Numbered from the stretch's first letter, positions 8,432 through 17,124 are shown. The stretch is 35,941 nucleotides of DNA from an uncultured Clostridia bacterium (GCA_910585485.1 CAJUEZ010000018.1:1-35941), one strand, 5' to 3'. Notes: a model not told the origin generated them from the letters alone. Translations and numbers: made by a program.

Positions 8432-9337
8432 TCACCTTTTATTCACAATTCCCTCACCGTCAAAAATCGGGATAAAGCTTTCGGACGCTGCCGCGCCCTC
8501 CTGTACAAAGGCATTTTCCACACCTATTTCAACCGCGTAATTAATTACCTCGTCATATTCCGCCTCGGTAACAGTTCTGTTTATTTCGGGATAATCCTTT
8601 ACATACGGCATAGGTGTATACTGGCTCATAATACTTATATAAATCTTTTGTCCGTATGTTTTATGAAGATACTCAATCACACGCATAGAGTTTTCCATAT
8701 ATGACGGAAGCACAAGATGCCGCGCGATAACACCTTTTTTAATAATGCCATTTTCATCAAACACGCATTTCCCCGTCTGGCTGACCATTTCATCAATCGC
8801 CGCTTTGGCAATTTCGGGATAATCTTCGGCGTTTGAATATTTTTTTGCCACCGCCCTATCCATATATTTAAAGTCGGGCATATAAATATCCACATACCCG
8901 TCAAGCATTTTCAAAGTCTTCTCGCTTTCATATCCGCCGCAGTTATATAATACCGGAATTTTCAGCGACTTTCCTCTAACCATGTCAAGCGCCTCAATAA
9001 TATGCGGCGCATAATGAGTGGGGGTAACAAGATTTATATTATGCGCTCCTCTTTCCTGCTGTGCAAGAAAAATTTCGGCAAGACGTTTTGACGTTATTTC
9101 AAAACCAATGCCTTCCGCGGCAATCTGTCTGTTTTGACAATATACGCACCTCAGATTACATCCTGTAAAAAACACTGTGCCGCTGCCGTTTGTTCCCGAT
9201 ATACACGGTTCTTCCCACATATGCAGCGAGGCGCGCGCGGCATATAATTTATCGCTTTGTCCACAGAATCCGATGCCTTTTTTTCTGTTTACACCACAGT
9301 TTCGAGGGCAAAGCCTGCAATTTTCATAATAATTCAT
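8432..9337 (-). CDS. Radical SAM protein, PflA-like (COG1313 type)
   Basis: This is a putative iron-sulfur radical enzyme of the 'pyruvate formate-lyase activating enzyme-like' group. The SAM-cluster motif CNLRCVYC lies at about residues 62-69. Before it comes a Cys-rich N-terminal segment, CRLCPRNCGVNR...GFCGQ, typical of this subgroup and likely to bind another metal centre. Later blocks include NLVTPTHYAP and LPSYMENSMRVIEYL. The true substrate of COG1313 proteins is not established. Its ATG overlaps the hemL stop by four bases, indicating translational coupling with tetrapyrrole synthesis. Confidence 0.85.
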   Translation of the reverse strand: MNYYENCRLCPRNCGVNRKKGIGFCGQSDKLYAARASLHMWEEPCISGTNGSGTVFFTGCNLRCVYCQNRQIAAEGIGFEITSKRLAEIFLAQQERGAHNINLVTPTHYAPHIIEALDMVRGKSLKIPVLYNCGGYESEKTLKMLDGYVDIYMPDFKYMDRAVAKKYSNAEDYPEIAKAAIDEMVSQTGKCVFDENGIIKKGVIARHLVLPSYMENSMRVIEYLHKTYGQKIYISIMSQYTPMPYVKDYPEINRTVTEAEYDEVINYAVEIGVENAFVQEGAAASESFIPIFDGEGIVNKR

Positions 9338-10623
9338 CGCAATATTTCCATAACCTCATCAAAAGCTTTCGTGGTTTGCTTCAAATCATCATCAGTGTGC
9401 GCGTCACTCAAAAACAGCGACTCAAACTGTGACGGGGCAAGATATATTCCGCGTTTGAGCATTTCGTTAAAATACACCTTAAACCGTTCCGTGTCAGATG
9501 TGCAGGCTGTTTGGAAATCAGTAACCTCTATATCCGTAAAAAAGACGCTGAGCATAGACGCAACTCTATTTACCTTTATATCAATGCCGTGTTTACCTGC
9601 CGATTCCTTAAATTTTTGCTCCAAATACGCGCCTTTTTTTTCAATTTCTTCATATATATATACATTTTCCTGCAAATACTTTAACTGCGCGTTGCCCGCT
9701 GCCATAGCGAGCGGATTTCCGGACAATGTTCCCGCCTGATACACAGGGCCTACCGGAGATACAAACTCCATTATGTCACGTCTTCCTCCATATGCCCCGA
9801 CAGGCATACCTCCGCCTATTATTTTACCGAATGTCACAATATCCGCGTCAATTCCGAAACGTCCGACGGCTCCTGATAAGGATAATCTGAAACCCGTCAT
9901 AACCTCATCAATAATAAAAACGCTGCCATATTGTTTTGTAAGAGAACGTATTTTTTGCAAAAAACCGTCTCCCGGCGGCACAACTCCCATATTTCCCGCC
10001 ACAGGCTCTACAATTACAGCGGCTATTTCTTTGCCCATTTTTTCAAAAGCCGCTTCCAAAGCCTCCTCGTTATTATAAGGAAGCACAAGAGTGTGCTTGG
10101 CAAAATCTTCGGGCACACCTGCCGAGGACGCGCTTGAAAATGTTGCCGCGCCGGAACCTGCCTTGATTAAAAGAGAATCGCTGTGACCGTGATAGCAACC
10201 CTCAAATTTCACAATTATGTTTCTTCCCGTATACCCTCTCGCGAGGCGCAAAGCCGACATGGTTGCTTCCGTACCCGAATTTACCATACGTACCATGTCC
10301 ACACAGGGAACCATAGAACAAATCCTTTTTGCCAACTCAGTTTCAGCTATACACGGCGCTCCAAACGACAATCCGTTTTCCGCCGCTCTCACTACCGCTT
10401 CTCGGACGCATCCTTTCCCATGACCCAAAAACATAGGACCCCAAGAACCAACATAATCTATATATTCATTACCGTCTACATCATATATACGGCTGCCTTT
10501 CGCTTTCGCTATAAAAAGCGGATGAGCGCCCACATTTGCGAACGCTCTCACAGGCGAATTTACTCCGCCCGGTATATATTCTTTTGCCTCAGTAAAAGCG
10601 GCTTTGCTTGTTGATGTATTCAC
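9334..10623 (-). CDS. hemL: Glutamate-1-semialdehyde 2,1-aminomutase
   Basis: This cytoplasmic PLP enzyme converts glutamate-1-semialdehyde to 5-aminolevulinate, the second step of the C5 tetrapyrrole route. The 429-residue length is typical. Family marks are EYIPGGVNSPVRAF near the N-terminus, DYVGSWGPMFLGHG, the EGCYHGHSDSLL block, the cofactor-binding DEVMTGFR, and the Schiff-base lysine in FGKIIGGGMPVGAYGG. The start is a GTG with AAGGAA about eight bases upstream. The gene lies 30 bases after the metallopeptidase and overlaps the PflA-like radical SAM gene. The other early tetrapyrrole genes are about 15 kb away in a separate operon, so this gene must be coordinated with them by other means. 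Confidence 0.95.
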   Translation of the reverse strand: MNTSTSKAAFTEAKEYIPGGVNSPVRAFANVGAHPLFIAKAKGSRIYDVDGNEYIDYVGSWGPMFLGHGKGCVREAVVRAAENGLSFGAPCIAETELAKRICSMVPCVDMVRMVNSGTEATMSALRLARGYTGRNIIVKFEGCYHGHSDSLLIKAGSGAATFSSASSAGVPEDFAKHTLVLPYNNEEALEAAFEKMGKEIAAVIVEPVAGNMGVVPPGDGFLQKIRSLTKQYGSVFIIDEVMTGFRLSLSGAVGRFGIDADIVTFGKIIGGGMPVGAYGGRRDIMEFVSPVGPVYQAGTLSGNPLAMAAGNAQLKYLQENVYIYEEIEKKGAYLEQKFKESAGKHGIDIKVNRVASMLSVFFTDIEVTDFQTACTSDTERFKVYFNEMLKRGIYLAPSQFESLFLSDAHTDDDLKQTTKAFDEVMEILR

Positions 10624-10653
10624 TTTATCATTTCCTTACTGTTTTGTTCCTCA

Positions 10654-12684
10654 TTATTTTGTTGAAATCAATACTATGTCATTTTCCGCGTCATAATCTA
10701 TATCTAAATCAAGGACACCCTTTTCGGCAAGTCCGCGCAGAAGATAGCAGTTCCAGCCGTTAATAAACATTGCTCCGCCCGGCTGTACCGGTTCTCCGTC
10801 ACGCATAAGAGTAAATGTTCCGCTGCTCTTTTGTCCTGCTGTTTTTATTTCCTCAATTTCCCGCATTTCTGTACCATCTGAGGTGTATGGTCTGCCGGTA
10901 ATAATATTTACAGTATAATTTTCCGTATCATATTCCACATCGAACTGTTGCTCAGTACCGCTCAGAAGCGCGGCGAGATCTCTTATTCTGATATAATTAA
11001 AATCACTGCTGTTATACGCATACAAAGTTTGAGCCGCGCCGCCGTTTACCGATACGCGCTGTGACGTCGGCTTAACTTTGCCGAGGTATGTGCCGTTTTC
11101 GAAGTAATCAAGCGCCGTCTCATAATCTAAATTATATTCTGTTTTAAAAATATCGTTTGTAATTTCGTTTAAATAATCTCCGGCATCCTCGTCAAAGGCG
11201 CTCTTAAGACCCAGTTTTTCCGTCAACTCCGTATAAGAGCCGTTTTTATATGAGCAGGCTTCAAGATACTTGTTTATTCCCGCTGTTTTATCATGCAAAT
11301 ATGTGTCATATATTTGCAGCGCGTTAAACAGCATAAGCGAATAATTTATATAATTACCCTGGCTTGTGAAAAACTGCGGTGTTGATAAATACCATTTTTC
11401 GCCTAAAGACATTTTAAGTATTTCATTAAGTTCCTCGTCACTTATTCCGGCAAACTTAGGGGAATACAAAGCTGTTTCAGTCATAGCTAGCGCCGATAGA
11501 TTTGACATCTGCTGCATAAGCGTTACAATAGTTCTGAATTTTTTACCCTGAGCGTTTTCACCGTAAATATCCTCATAGCAATCGGTCGAAATAAGTTCAA
11601 ATGCCTGAGAGTTAAACTCCTGTAAATCCGCTTCATACTGTTCTCCGAAGAATAAATCCTCACTGCTTATTTCAGTATTGAGGAATGACTGATAATGTCC
11701 AAACTCATGTATCAGCACTCTCATCGGATCATTTCCCGAAACTATAATACCCGCGTCGCCATAAAAACGCATCGGAGCGGTTGCTCCCCGCTCTTTTTCT
11801 GTCGAGCCAAGGAAGAAAAGCCCGTTTTTAACAAGATAATCATATGACGCGCTGATTTTGGGGTCAATCTTTTTAACATACGCAAGTGATTCAAGCGGAT
11901 TTTCAATCGTGATACTTTCGTCAATACTATCAAATCCAAAATGTGTTCCATAATTTTTAAATTTATTTACATAGTAATAGTAGTCTTCTGTAATATCCAT
12001 ACAATATTTAAGAACTTGTTCCGTGTTAAAACCTGTCTTATTACTGTCATAAAGAAAATCAAGATAATTATCAAAATCAGTTGTCTCTTGTACCTGACTG
12101 CTGCTTTTTTTGATTAACTCATTAAGCAATTTTGCAAATTCTAAGCTGTCGGCATTTTTATCAATAAGTTCAAAATATCGGTCATAAAACTGCTTGCCTT
12201 CTTTTACTTCTTCTGTATTATCACGCATTTGGGCGATATGTTCGGTTCTTTCTTCTCCCCAATATTCCTTAAAATCATTACTGTAACGGCTGTCAAGAAT
12301 TGATTTCACTGCCATTTTTATGTCATTTCCGTATTTCACCGTATTATCAATATTTTCATTAACAAATTCACGGCTGTAAGATGTCGGTATATCGTAATTC
12401 AGCTTTTCCAGTTCCAAATAATTTATCTGATGCGTGTCACCGTTTTTTGACGCTATATCAAGAAGCGCATAGTAATCCTCAAAAACCTTGTCCTTGTTAT
12501 TAGGTTTTTTCAAATCCTCTTTAAGCGTATTAATCGCGCTGTTTATACCTTCAATATCGGCTGTCAGCGGTCTTTCACTGTAAGGAATATCCAAAGGTTT
12601 TGCAAAAACCGCCGCGTATGATGTAATAATAATTGACACCGATAAAATTGCAGAAATGATTTTCTTTTTCATGATAATTTCCAT
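10654..12684 (-). CDS. Secreted M3-like zinc metallopeptidase with C-terminal stalk domain
   Basis: This is a probable exported oligopeptidase. A signal peptide (about residues 1-28, MKKKIISAILSVSIIITSYAAVFA) is followed by a long helical region. The zinc-site motif HEFGHY has its first histidine at about residue 326. A downstream Glu-rich helix, EADLQEFNSQAFEL, fits the third-ligand region of M3 (thimet/PepF-like) enzymes. From about residue 545 the protein carries a copper-amine-oxidase-N-type 'stalk' module (VSVNGGAAQTLYAYN, YIRIRDLAALLSG, FDVEYD), common on Clostridial wall proteins. The start is uncertain: the ATG at 12684 has AGAGG four bases away, while the second ATG four codons on has a poorly spaced site. 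A secreted M3-stalk fusion is not a textbook architecture. Substrates are unknown. Confidence 0.75.
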   Translation of the reverse strand: MEIIMKKKIISAILSVSIIITSYAAVFAKPLDIPYSERPLTADIEGINSAINTLKEDLKKPNNKDKVFEDYYALLDIASKNGDTHQINYLELEKLNYDIPTSYSREFVNENIDNTVKYGNDIKMAVKSILDSRYSNDFKEYWGEERTEHIAQMRDNTEEVKEGKQFYDRYFELIDKNADSLEFAKLLNELIKKSSSQVQETTDFDNYLDFLYDSNKTGFNTEQVLKYCMDITEDYYYYVNKFKNYGTHFGFDSIDESITIENPLESLAYVKKIDPKISASYDYLVKNGLFFLGSTEKERGATAPMRFYGDAGIIVSGNDPMRVLIHEFGHYQSFLNTEISSEDLFFGEQYEADLQEFNSQAFELISTDCYEDIYGENAQGKKFRTIVTLMQQMSNLSALAMTETALYSPKFAGISDEELNEILKMSLGEKWYLSTPQFFTSQGNYINYSLMLFNALQIYDTYLHDKTAGINKYLEACSYKNGSYTELTEKLGLKSAFDEDAGDYLNEITNDIFKTEYNLDYETALDYFENGTYLGKVKPTSQRVSVNGGAAQTLYAYNSSDFNYIRIRDLAALLSGTEQQFDVEYDTENYTVNIITGRPYTSDGTEMREIEEIKTAGQKSSGTFTLMRDGEPVQPGGAMFINGWNCYLLRGLAEKGVLDLDIDYDAENDIVLISTK

Positions 12685-12706
12685 ATCTCCTCTTAATTAT
12701 TATTTA

Positions 12707-12740
12707 ATTATACAATACCACACGTTATTAGGGTTGTCAA
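12707..12740 (-). promoter_or_regulatory. Promoter region of the metallopeptidase gene
   Basis: On the minus strand a perfect TTGACA (12735-12740) pairs best with TATTGT (12712-12717) at 17 bases. A perfect TATAAT (12707-12712) overlaps it but would need a 22-base spacer. The exact -10 cannot be decided by eye. The -35 box directly adjoins the ppdK terminator. Confidence 0.5.
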
Positions 12741-12742
12741 CA

Positions 12743-12774
12743 AAAAAGTGACTGTCTTAGGGCAGTCACTTTTT
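12743..12774 (-). terminator. Rho-independent terminator of ppdK
   Basis: A 12-bp perfect stem (AAAAAGTGACTG with its complement) with an 8-base loop is followed on the minus strand by a T-run. It lies 28 bases beyond the ppdK stop. Confidence 0.85.
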
Positions 12775-12802
12775 ATAACTTAATCAAAATACCAATCAGA
12801 AA

Positions 12803-15430
12803 TTAACCCTCGTTAATCTTAGCCTGAGCCGCCGCAAGTCTAGCAATAGGCACACGGAACGGTGAGCATGAAACGTAGTCCAAACCAATCTTGTGGCAGA
12901 ACTCAACTGACGACGGGTCGCCGCCGTGCTCGCCGCAGATACCGATATGAAGCTTCGGATTAACAGGCTTACCAAGCTTTATAGCTGTCTCCATAAGCTT
13001 ACCAACGCCGTTCTGGTCAATCTTAGCAAACGGGTCGTTCTCGAAAATCTTAGCGTCATAGTAAGCGTCAAGGAACTTACCAGCGTCATCACGCGAGAAG
13101 CCGAATGTAAGCTGTGTCAGGTCGTTTGTACCGAAGCAGAAGAAGTCAGCCTCAGTAGCAATCTCGTCAGCCGTAAGAGCGGCACGCGGAATTTCAATCA
13201 TTGTACCTACTTCGTACTTCAGGTCTGAACCTGCCGCTTTAATTTCAGCGTCAGCAGTCTCAACAACCATCTGCTTAACGTACTTTAATTCCTTAATCTC
13301 GCCTACAAGCGGAATCATAATCTCAGGGACAATTGTCCAGTCAGCGTGCTTTTTCTGTACATTTATCGCCGCGCGTATAACAGCCTTTGTCTGCATCTTA
13401 GCGATTTCGGGATATGTTACGTCAAGACGGCAGCCTCTGTGACCCATCATCGGGTTAGCCTCGTGGAGACCATTGATGATTTCCTTAATTCTCTCAACAC
13501 TCTTACCCTGAGCCTTTGCAAGAATTTCAATATCAGCGTCCTCTGTCGGAACGAACTCGTGAAGCGGAGGATCCAAGAAACGGATTGTTACGGGATTACC
13601 TTCAAGAGCCTCGTATAGCTGTTCAAAGTCGCCCTGCTGCATCGGTAAAATCTTATTAAGAGCAGCCTCTCTCTCCTCAACTGTGTCAGCGCAAATCATC
13701 TCTCTGAACGCGTCAATTCTGTTGCCCTCAAAGAACATATGCTCTGTACGGCAAAGACCGATACCCTCTGCGCCAAGCTCTCTTGCCTTCTTAGCGTCAG
13801 CAGGCGTATCAGCGTTTGTGCGAACCTTTAATGTTCTGTACTTGTCAGCCCAGCCCATAATTCTGCCGAACTCGCCTGCGATTGTAGCGTCAACAGTCGG
13901 GATAATTCCGTCATAAATGTTACCCGTTGAACCGTCAAGCGAAATTGTATCGCCCTCGTGATACTCCTTGCCGTTTAACGTAAATTTCTTGTTTGCCTCG
14001 TCCATAGCGATGTCGCCGCAGCCCGATACACAGCATGTACCCATACCACGCGCAACAACAGCCGCGTGCGAGGTCATACCGCCTCTTACTGTAAGAATAC
14101 CCTGAGCCGCTTTCATACCCTCGATATCCTCAGGTGATGTTTCAAGACGTACAAGAACAACCTTCTCGCCTTTTGCCGCCCAGTCCTTAGCGTCGTCAGC
14201 TGTGAATACAACCTTACCTGCCGCCGCACCCGGTGAAGCACCAAGAGCCTTACCCATAGGTGTAGCCTTCTTTAATGCAGCCGCGTCAAACTGCGGGTGA
14301 AGAAGTGTGTCAAGATTACGCGGGTCAATCATAGCAACCGCTTCCTTCTCAGTTCTCATACCCTCGTCAACCAAATCACATGCGATCTTGAGAGCCGCCT
14401 GAGCTGTTCTCTTACCATTTCTTGTCTGAAGCATGTACAGCTTCTCGTTTTCAACAGTGAACTCCATGTCCTGCATGTCGCGGTAGTGTGTTTCAAGAGT
14501 TTGGCAAACCTCTTTAAACTGCTTAAACGCCGCAGGGAATTTCTCCTCCATCTGAGCGATAGGCATAGGTGTGCGGACACCTGCAACAACGTCCTCGCCC
14601 TGAGCGTTTGTCAGGAACTCACCCATAAGCTTCTTTTCGCCTGTAGCCGGGTCACGCGTAAACGCAACACCAGTACCGCAGTCGTCACCCATGTTACCGA
14701 ACGCCATCATCTGAACGTTTACGGCTGTACCCCATGAATAAGGAATATCGTTATCGCGTCTGTAAACGTTAGCTCTCGGGTTGTCCCATGAACGGAATAC
14801 CGCCTGAACCGCACCCATAAGCTGTTCCTTCGGGTCGTCAGGGAAGTCCTTGCCAATCTTTGACTTGTACTCAGCCTTAAACTGACCTGCGAGATCTTTT
14901 AAATCATCAGCCGTAAGCTCAACGTCCTGAGTTACGCCCTTCTTCTCTTTCATCTGGTCGATAAGCTCCTCAAAGTACTTCTTACCAACCTCCATAACAA
15001 CGTCACTATACATCTGAATAAATCTTCTGTAGCAGTCCCATGCCCAACGAGGGTTATTGGACTTTTTAGCCATGAATTCAACAACGTCCTCATTGATACC
15101 AAGGTTAAGGATTGTGTCCATCATACCCGGCATTGACGCTCTCGCGCCGCTGCGGACTGAAACAAGAAGCGGGTTCTCCTTGTCGCCGAATTTTTTGCCT
15201 GTGATTCCTTCCATTTTTACGATGTGCTCGTTAATCTGAGCCTGAATATCATCGTTAATCTTTCTTCCGTCCTCATAATACTGAGTACAAGCTTCTGTTG
15301 AAATAGTGAAGCCCTGCGGAACAGGCAGACCAAGCTTTGTCATCTCGGCAAGGTTCGCGCCCTTACCGCCCAAAAGCTCTCTCATGCTTGCGTCACCCTC
15401 TGAAAAAAGGTAAACATACTTTTTTGACAT
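12803..15430 (-). CDS. ppdK: Pyruvate, phosphate dikinase
   Basis: This cytoplasmic enzyme interconverts pyruvate + ATP + phosphate and phosphoenolpyruvate + AMP + pyrophosphate. In anaerobic Clostridia it often replaces or supplements pyruvate kinase. The 875-residue length is standard. The N-terminal ATP-grasp domain begins LFSEGDASMRELLGGKGANL. The phospho-histidine lies in GGMTSHAAVVARG (His455, the same number as in the well-studied Clostridium symbiosum enzyme). The PEP-binding barrel ends with the catalytic cysteine in GICGEHGGDP. AGGAGG precedes the ATG. It has its own promoter and terminator, and a narrow, highly expressed codon choice like that of the S-layer gene. Confidence 0.97.
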   Translation of the reverse strand: MSKKYVYLFSEGDASMRELLGGKGANLAEMTKLGLPVPQGFTISTEACTQYYEDGRKINDDIQAQINEHIVKMEGITGKKFGDKENPLLVSVRSGARASMPGMMDTILNLGINEDVVEFMAKKSNNPRWAWDCYRRFIQMYSDVVMEVGKKYFEELIDQMKEKKGVTQDVELTADDLKDLAGQFKAEYKSKIGKDFPDDPKEQLMGAVQAVFRSWDNPRANVYRRDNDIPYSWGTAVNVQMMAFGNMGDDCGTGVAFTRDPATGEKKLMGEFLTNAQGEDVVAGVRTPMPIAQMEEKFPAAFKQFKEVCQTLETHYRDMQDMEFTVENEKLYMLQTRNGKRTAQAALKIACDLVDEGMRTEKEAVAMIDPRNLDTLLHPQFDAAALKKATPMGKALGASPGAAAGKVVFTADDAKDWAAKGEKVVLVRLETSPEDIEGMKAAQGILTVRGGMTSHAAVVARGMGTCCVSGCGDIAMDEANKKFTLNGKEYHEGDTISLDGSTGNIYDGIIPTVDATIAGEFGRIMGWADKYRTLKVRTNADTPADAKKARELGAEGIGLCRTEHMFFEGNRIDAFREMICADTVEEREAALNKILPMQQGDFEQLYEALEGNPVTIRFLDPPLHEFVPTEDADIEILAKAQGKSVERIKEIINGLHEANPMMGHRGCRLDVTYPEIAKMQTKAVIRAAINVQKKHADWTIVPEIMIPLVGEIKELKYVKQMVVETADAEIKAAGSDLKYEVGTMIEIPRAALTADEIATEADFFCFGTNDLTQLTFGFSRDDAGKFLDAYYDAKIFENDPFAKIDQNGVGKLMETAIKLGKPVNPKLHIGICGEHGGDPSSVEFCHKIGLDYVSCSPFRVPIARLAAAQAKINEG

Positions 15431-15480
15431 TGGAATTTCCTCCTATTAGTTATAAATTTGCAGTAATACGGCTTTATTCG

Positions 15481-15529
15481 TAAAATGCCTATATATTAAT
15501 TATACCATAAATAAGTAAAATGTCTATAT
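15481..15529 (-). promoter_or_regulatory. ppdK promoter with flanking direct repeats
   Basis: On the minus strand TAGACA (15521-15526) and TATAAT (15499-15504) are 16 bases apart. Two direct copies of TAAAATGYCTATAT (plus-strand reading) lie at 15481-15494 and 15516-15529. One covers the -35 box; the other lies just past the -10, near the start of transcription. They may be protein-binding sites. Confidence 0.55.
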
Positions 15530-15596
15530 TTAATTGAAAAATTTTTACTATTTGTGAAAAAAATATCATAAAATTCAACTTCGCGTAAACTCGTTG

Positions 15597-16196
15597 TTAT
15601 TCTTTTTCGATATTTCTCATTTCAAACACATTTATTTTTGGAGCCTTATAACCTTCTATATAATCAAGAACCTCATCGTCATTATCAAAAACCTTGTAAA
15701 GCAAACGGCACGCTTCACGAAGAAATTTCTCCTCCACCGCGGTGTCAAGCATATTCAGCATAGCGTCATAATAGCCGTTGACATTAAAGATGGCGATTGC
15801 CTTGTTATGCCTTTCAAGTTGTTTGAGAGTAAATATCTCAAAAAACTCCTCAAAAGTCCCTATACCTCCGGGAACAATTACAAACGCGTCCGCTCTTTCC
15901 TCCATAATACGCTTTCTCTCACGCATTGTATCAGTTTTTATAAGTTCCGTGCAGTTTTTAAAAATCATTCCGTCCACGCCCATGTCCTCGTCCTCAAAAA
16001 AATCCGGGACAACGCCGACAATTTCACCCTTCTGCTCATAGACACCTCTTGCGACCGCGCCCATAAGTCCGGAAGCGCCGGCACCGTACACAAGTCCGTG
16101 ACCACGTTTTGCCATTTTTCTGCCAAGCGATTCTACCTGCTCAATATAAGATTTATCTATAATGCTGCTTGAAGCGCCGAAAACACAAATATTCAT
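15597..16196 (-). CDS. LOG-family nucleoside 5'-monophosphate phosphoribohydrolase
   Basis: This protein is of the 'lonely guy' / YvdD type, a cytoplasmic Rossmann-like enzyme that removes ribose 5-phosphate from nucleoside monophosphates (cytokinin nucleotides in plants; the bacterial role is unclear). The 199-residue length is usual. It has VFGASSS at the N-terminus, YGAGASGLMGAVARG, the MRERKRIM helix, and the diagnostic PGGIGTFEEFFE at about residues 107-118. GGAGGG lies eight bases before the ATG. It is divergent from the PHP gene and has its own promoter. It may be followed by ppdK read-through, but ppdK has a separate promoter. Confidence 0.88.
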   Translation of the reverse strand: MNICVFGASSSIIDKSYIEQVESLGRKMAKRGHGLVYGAGASGLMGAVARGVYEQKGEIVGVVPDFFEDEDMGVDGMIFKNCTELIKTDTMRERKRIMEERADAFVIVPGGIGTFEEFFEIFTLKQLERHNKAIAIFNVNGYYDAMLNMLDTAVEEKFLREACRLLYKVFDNDDEVLDYIEGYKAPKINVFEMRNIEKE

Positions 16197-16225
16197 ACAT
16201 TTCCCTCCGGTTCTAAATTGTCATT

Positions 16226-16254
16226 ATTTTATCATAAATAATATTATTTGTAAA
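16226..16254 (-). promoter_or_regulatory. Promoter of the LOG-family gene, with a palindrome in its spacer
   Basis: On the minus strand TTTACA (16249-16254) and TAAAAT (16226-16231) are 17 bases apart. A perfect 14-base palindrome, AAATAATATTATTT (16236-16249), fills most of the spacer. It is entirely A/T, so chance symmetry is possible. Confidence 0.5.
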
Positions 16255-16265
16255 CAAATTATTGT

Positions 16266-16319
16266 TTATGCGATTGAATTTTTATTGAAACTATGATATA
16301 ATAACTGTATATCGCATAA
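16266..16319. repeat. 9-base inverted repeat bracketing the PHP-gene promoter
   Basis: TTATGCGAT (16266-16274) and its exact complement ATCGCATAA (16311-16319) are separated by 36 bases. The left arm overlaps the start of the -35 box. The right arm covers the expected transcription start. Confidence 0.5.
16274..16302 (+). promoter_or_regulatory. Sigma-A promoter of the PHP gene
   Basis: TTGAAT (16274-16279) and a perfect TATAAT (16297-16302) are 17 bases apart, with a start near 16309 and a short leader. Confidence 0.65.
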
Positions 16320-16342
16320 CAAATGAAAGGAGAAAAAGGACA

Positions 16343-16984
16343 ATGTATACTGTTGATTTGCATAACCATACAAAATTCAGCTATGACGGCTCCAATACGC
16401 CAGAAGAAATCATTGAAAACGCGATTCTGTGCGGCATAGATGTAATCGGTATTACAGACCATCAGTTTACAATCGGCGATAACCTTTCAATGTACTATGA
16501 ATATATTCAGCACTGTAAAATAAAATACGCTGATAAAATAAAGGTTTTATGCGGACTTGAAATCGGCACGCGCCCCGCCCCGCCTCAGTCTCTTCCGGCG
16601 GCAACGAGGAATTTTGACTATGTTTTATTTGAATCATTGGAAAACCCTCGGGCGATGGATTTTTATGAGTTCCTTGAATGGCGCAGACTATTTAAATGCA
16701 AAGCGGGTCTCGCACACACCGATATTTTTAAACTTGGTGAAATGTATGGCATAGACATAATAAAAACGCTTCGTGACAACGATATTTTTTGGGAACTGAA
16801 CACATCGGGAAATTACATATATTATTATGATTTTCTGACAAATGAAAAAAAACAGCAGATTATCAAAGAGAGCGGAATCCCGGTAAGCGTCGGCTCGGAC
16901 ACTCACTTTCTCGCGGAATATCGCAAAAAACAAATCCGCAGAGCAAACGAACTTTTGCAATCTCTCAAAATTCCGCTTCCATAA
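16343..16984 (+). CDS. PHP-domain phosphoesterase
   Basis: This is a small cytoplasmic metal-dependent phosphoesterase-like protein of 213 residues. The first PHP motif, VDLHNHTKFSYDG, is at residues 4-16. The second, IGITDHQF, follows at about 35-42. A histidine in GLAHTDIFKLGE and the final metal-site motif VGSDTHFL (about residue 187-194) complete the set. The family includes histidinol phosphatases and nucleases; this length and layout do not fix the substrate. The ATG has AAAGGAG upstream. It is a monocistronic gene between its own promoter and terminator. Confidence 0.88.
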   Translation: MYTVDLHNHTKFSYDGSNTPEEIIENAILCGIDVIGITDHQFTIGDNLSMYYEYIQHCKIKYADKIKVLCGLEIGTRPAPPQSLPAATRNFDYVLFESLENPRAMDFYEFLEWRRLFKCKAGLAHTDIFKLGEMYGIDIIKTLRDNDIFWELNTSGNYIYYYDFLTNEKKQQIIKESGIPVSVGSDTHFLAEYRKKQIRRANELLQSLKIPLP

Positions 16985-16998
16985 CAAAACAGCGTCTT

Positions 16999-17028
16999 AT
17001 ACTCCGACATAAAGCCGGAGTATTTTTT
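16999..17028 (+). terminator. Terminator of the PHP gene
   Basis: The stem ATACTCCG / CGGAGTAT with a 9-base loop is followed by a run of six Ts. It lies 15 bases past the stop and isolates the following operon. Confidence 0.85.
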
Positions 17029-17095
17029 AATTTAACCGAGAAATTTCCGTTCTTTACACTCGCGTTACATCTTTGTGCATTAAACCTTTGCACCC

Positions 17096-17124
17096 TTGAC
17101 ACTTTATAGCTGAAATGCTATAAT
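17096..17124 (+). promoter_or_regulatory. Perfect consensus sigma-A promoter of the Dlt-like operon
   Basis: TTGACA (17096-17101) and TATAAT (17119-17124) are exactly 17 bases apart. The start is expected near 17131, with a leader of about 40 bases. Confidence 0.88.
17104..17123. promoter_or_regulatory. Candidate operator inside the Dlt-like operon promoter
   Basis: A perfect 7-base inverted repeat, TTATAGC / GCTATAA, with a 6-base spacer, lies between the -35 and -10 boxes and runs into the -10. A repressor bound here would block polymerase. No regulator gene is adjacent. Confidence 0.5.

Noticed and set aside
14297..14737. 146-codon plus-strand frame inside ppdK
   Set aside because: It is a shadow of a strongly codon-biased gene; the composition is unlike neighbouring proteins.
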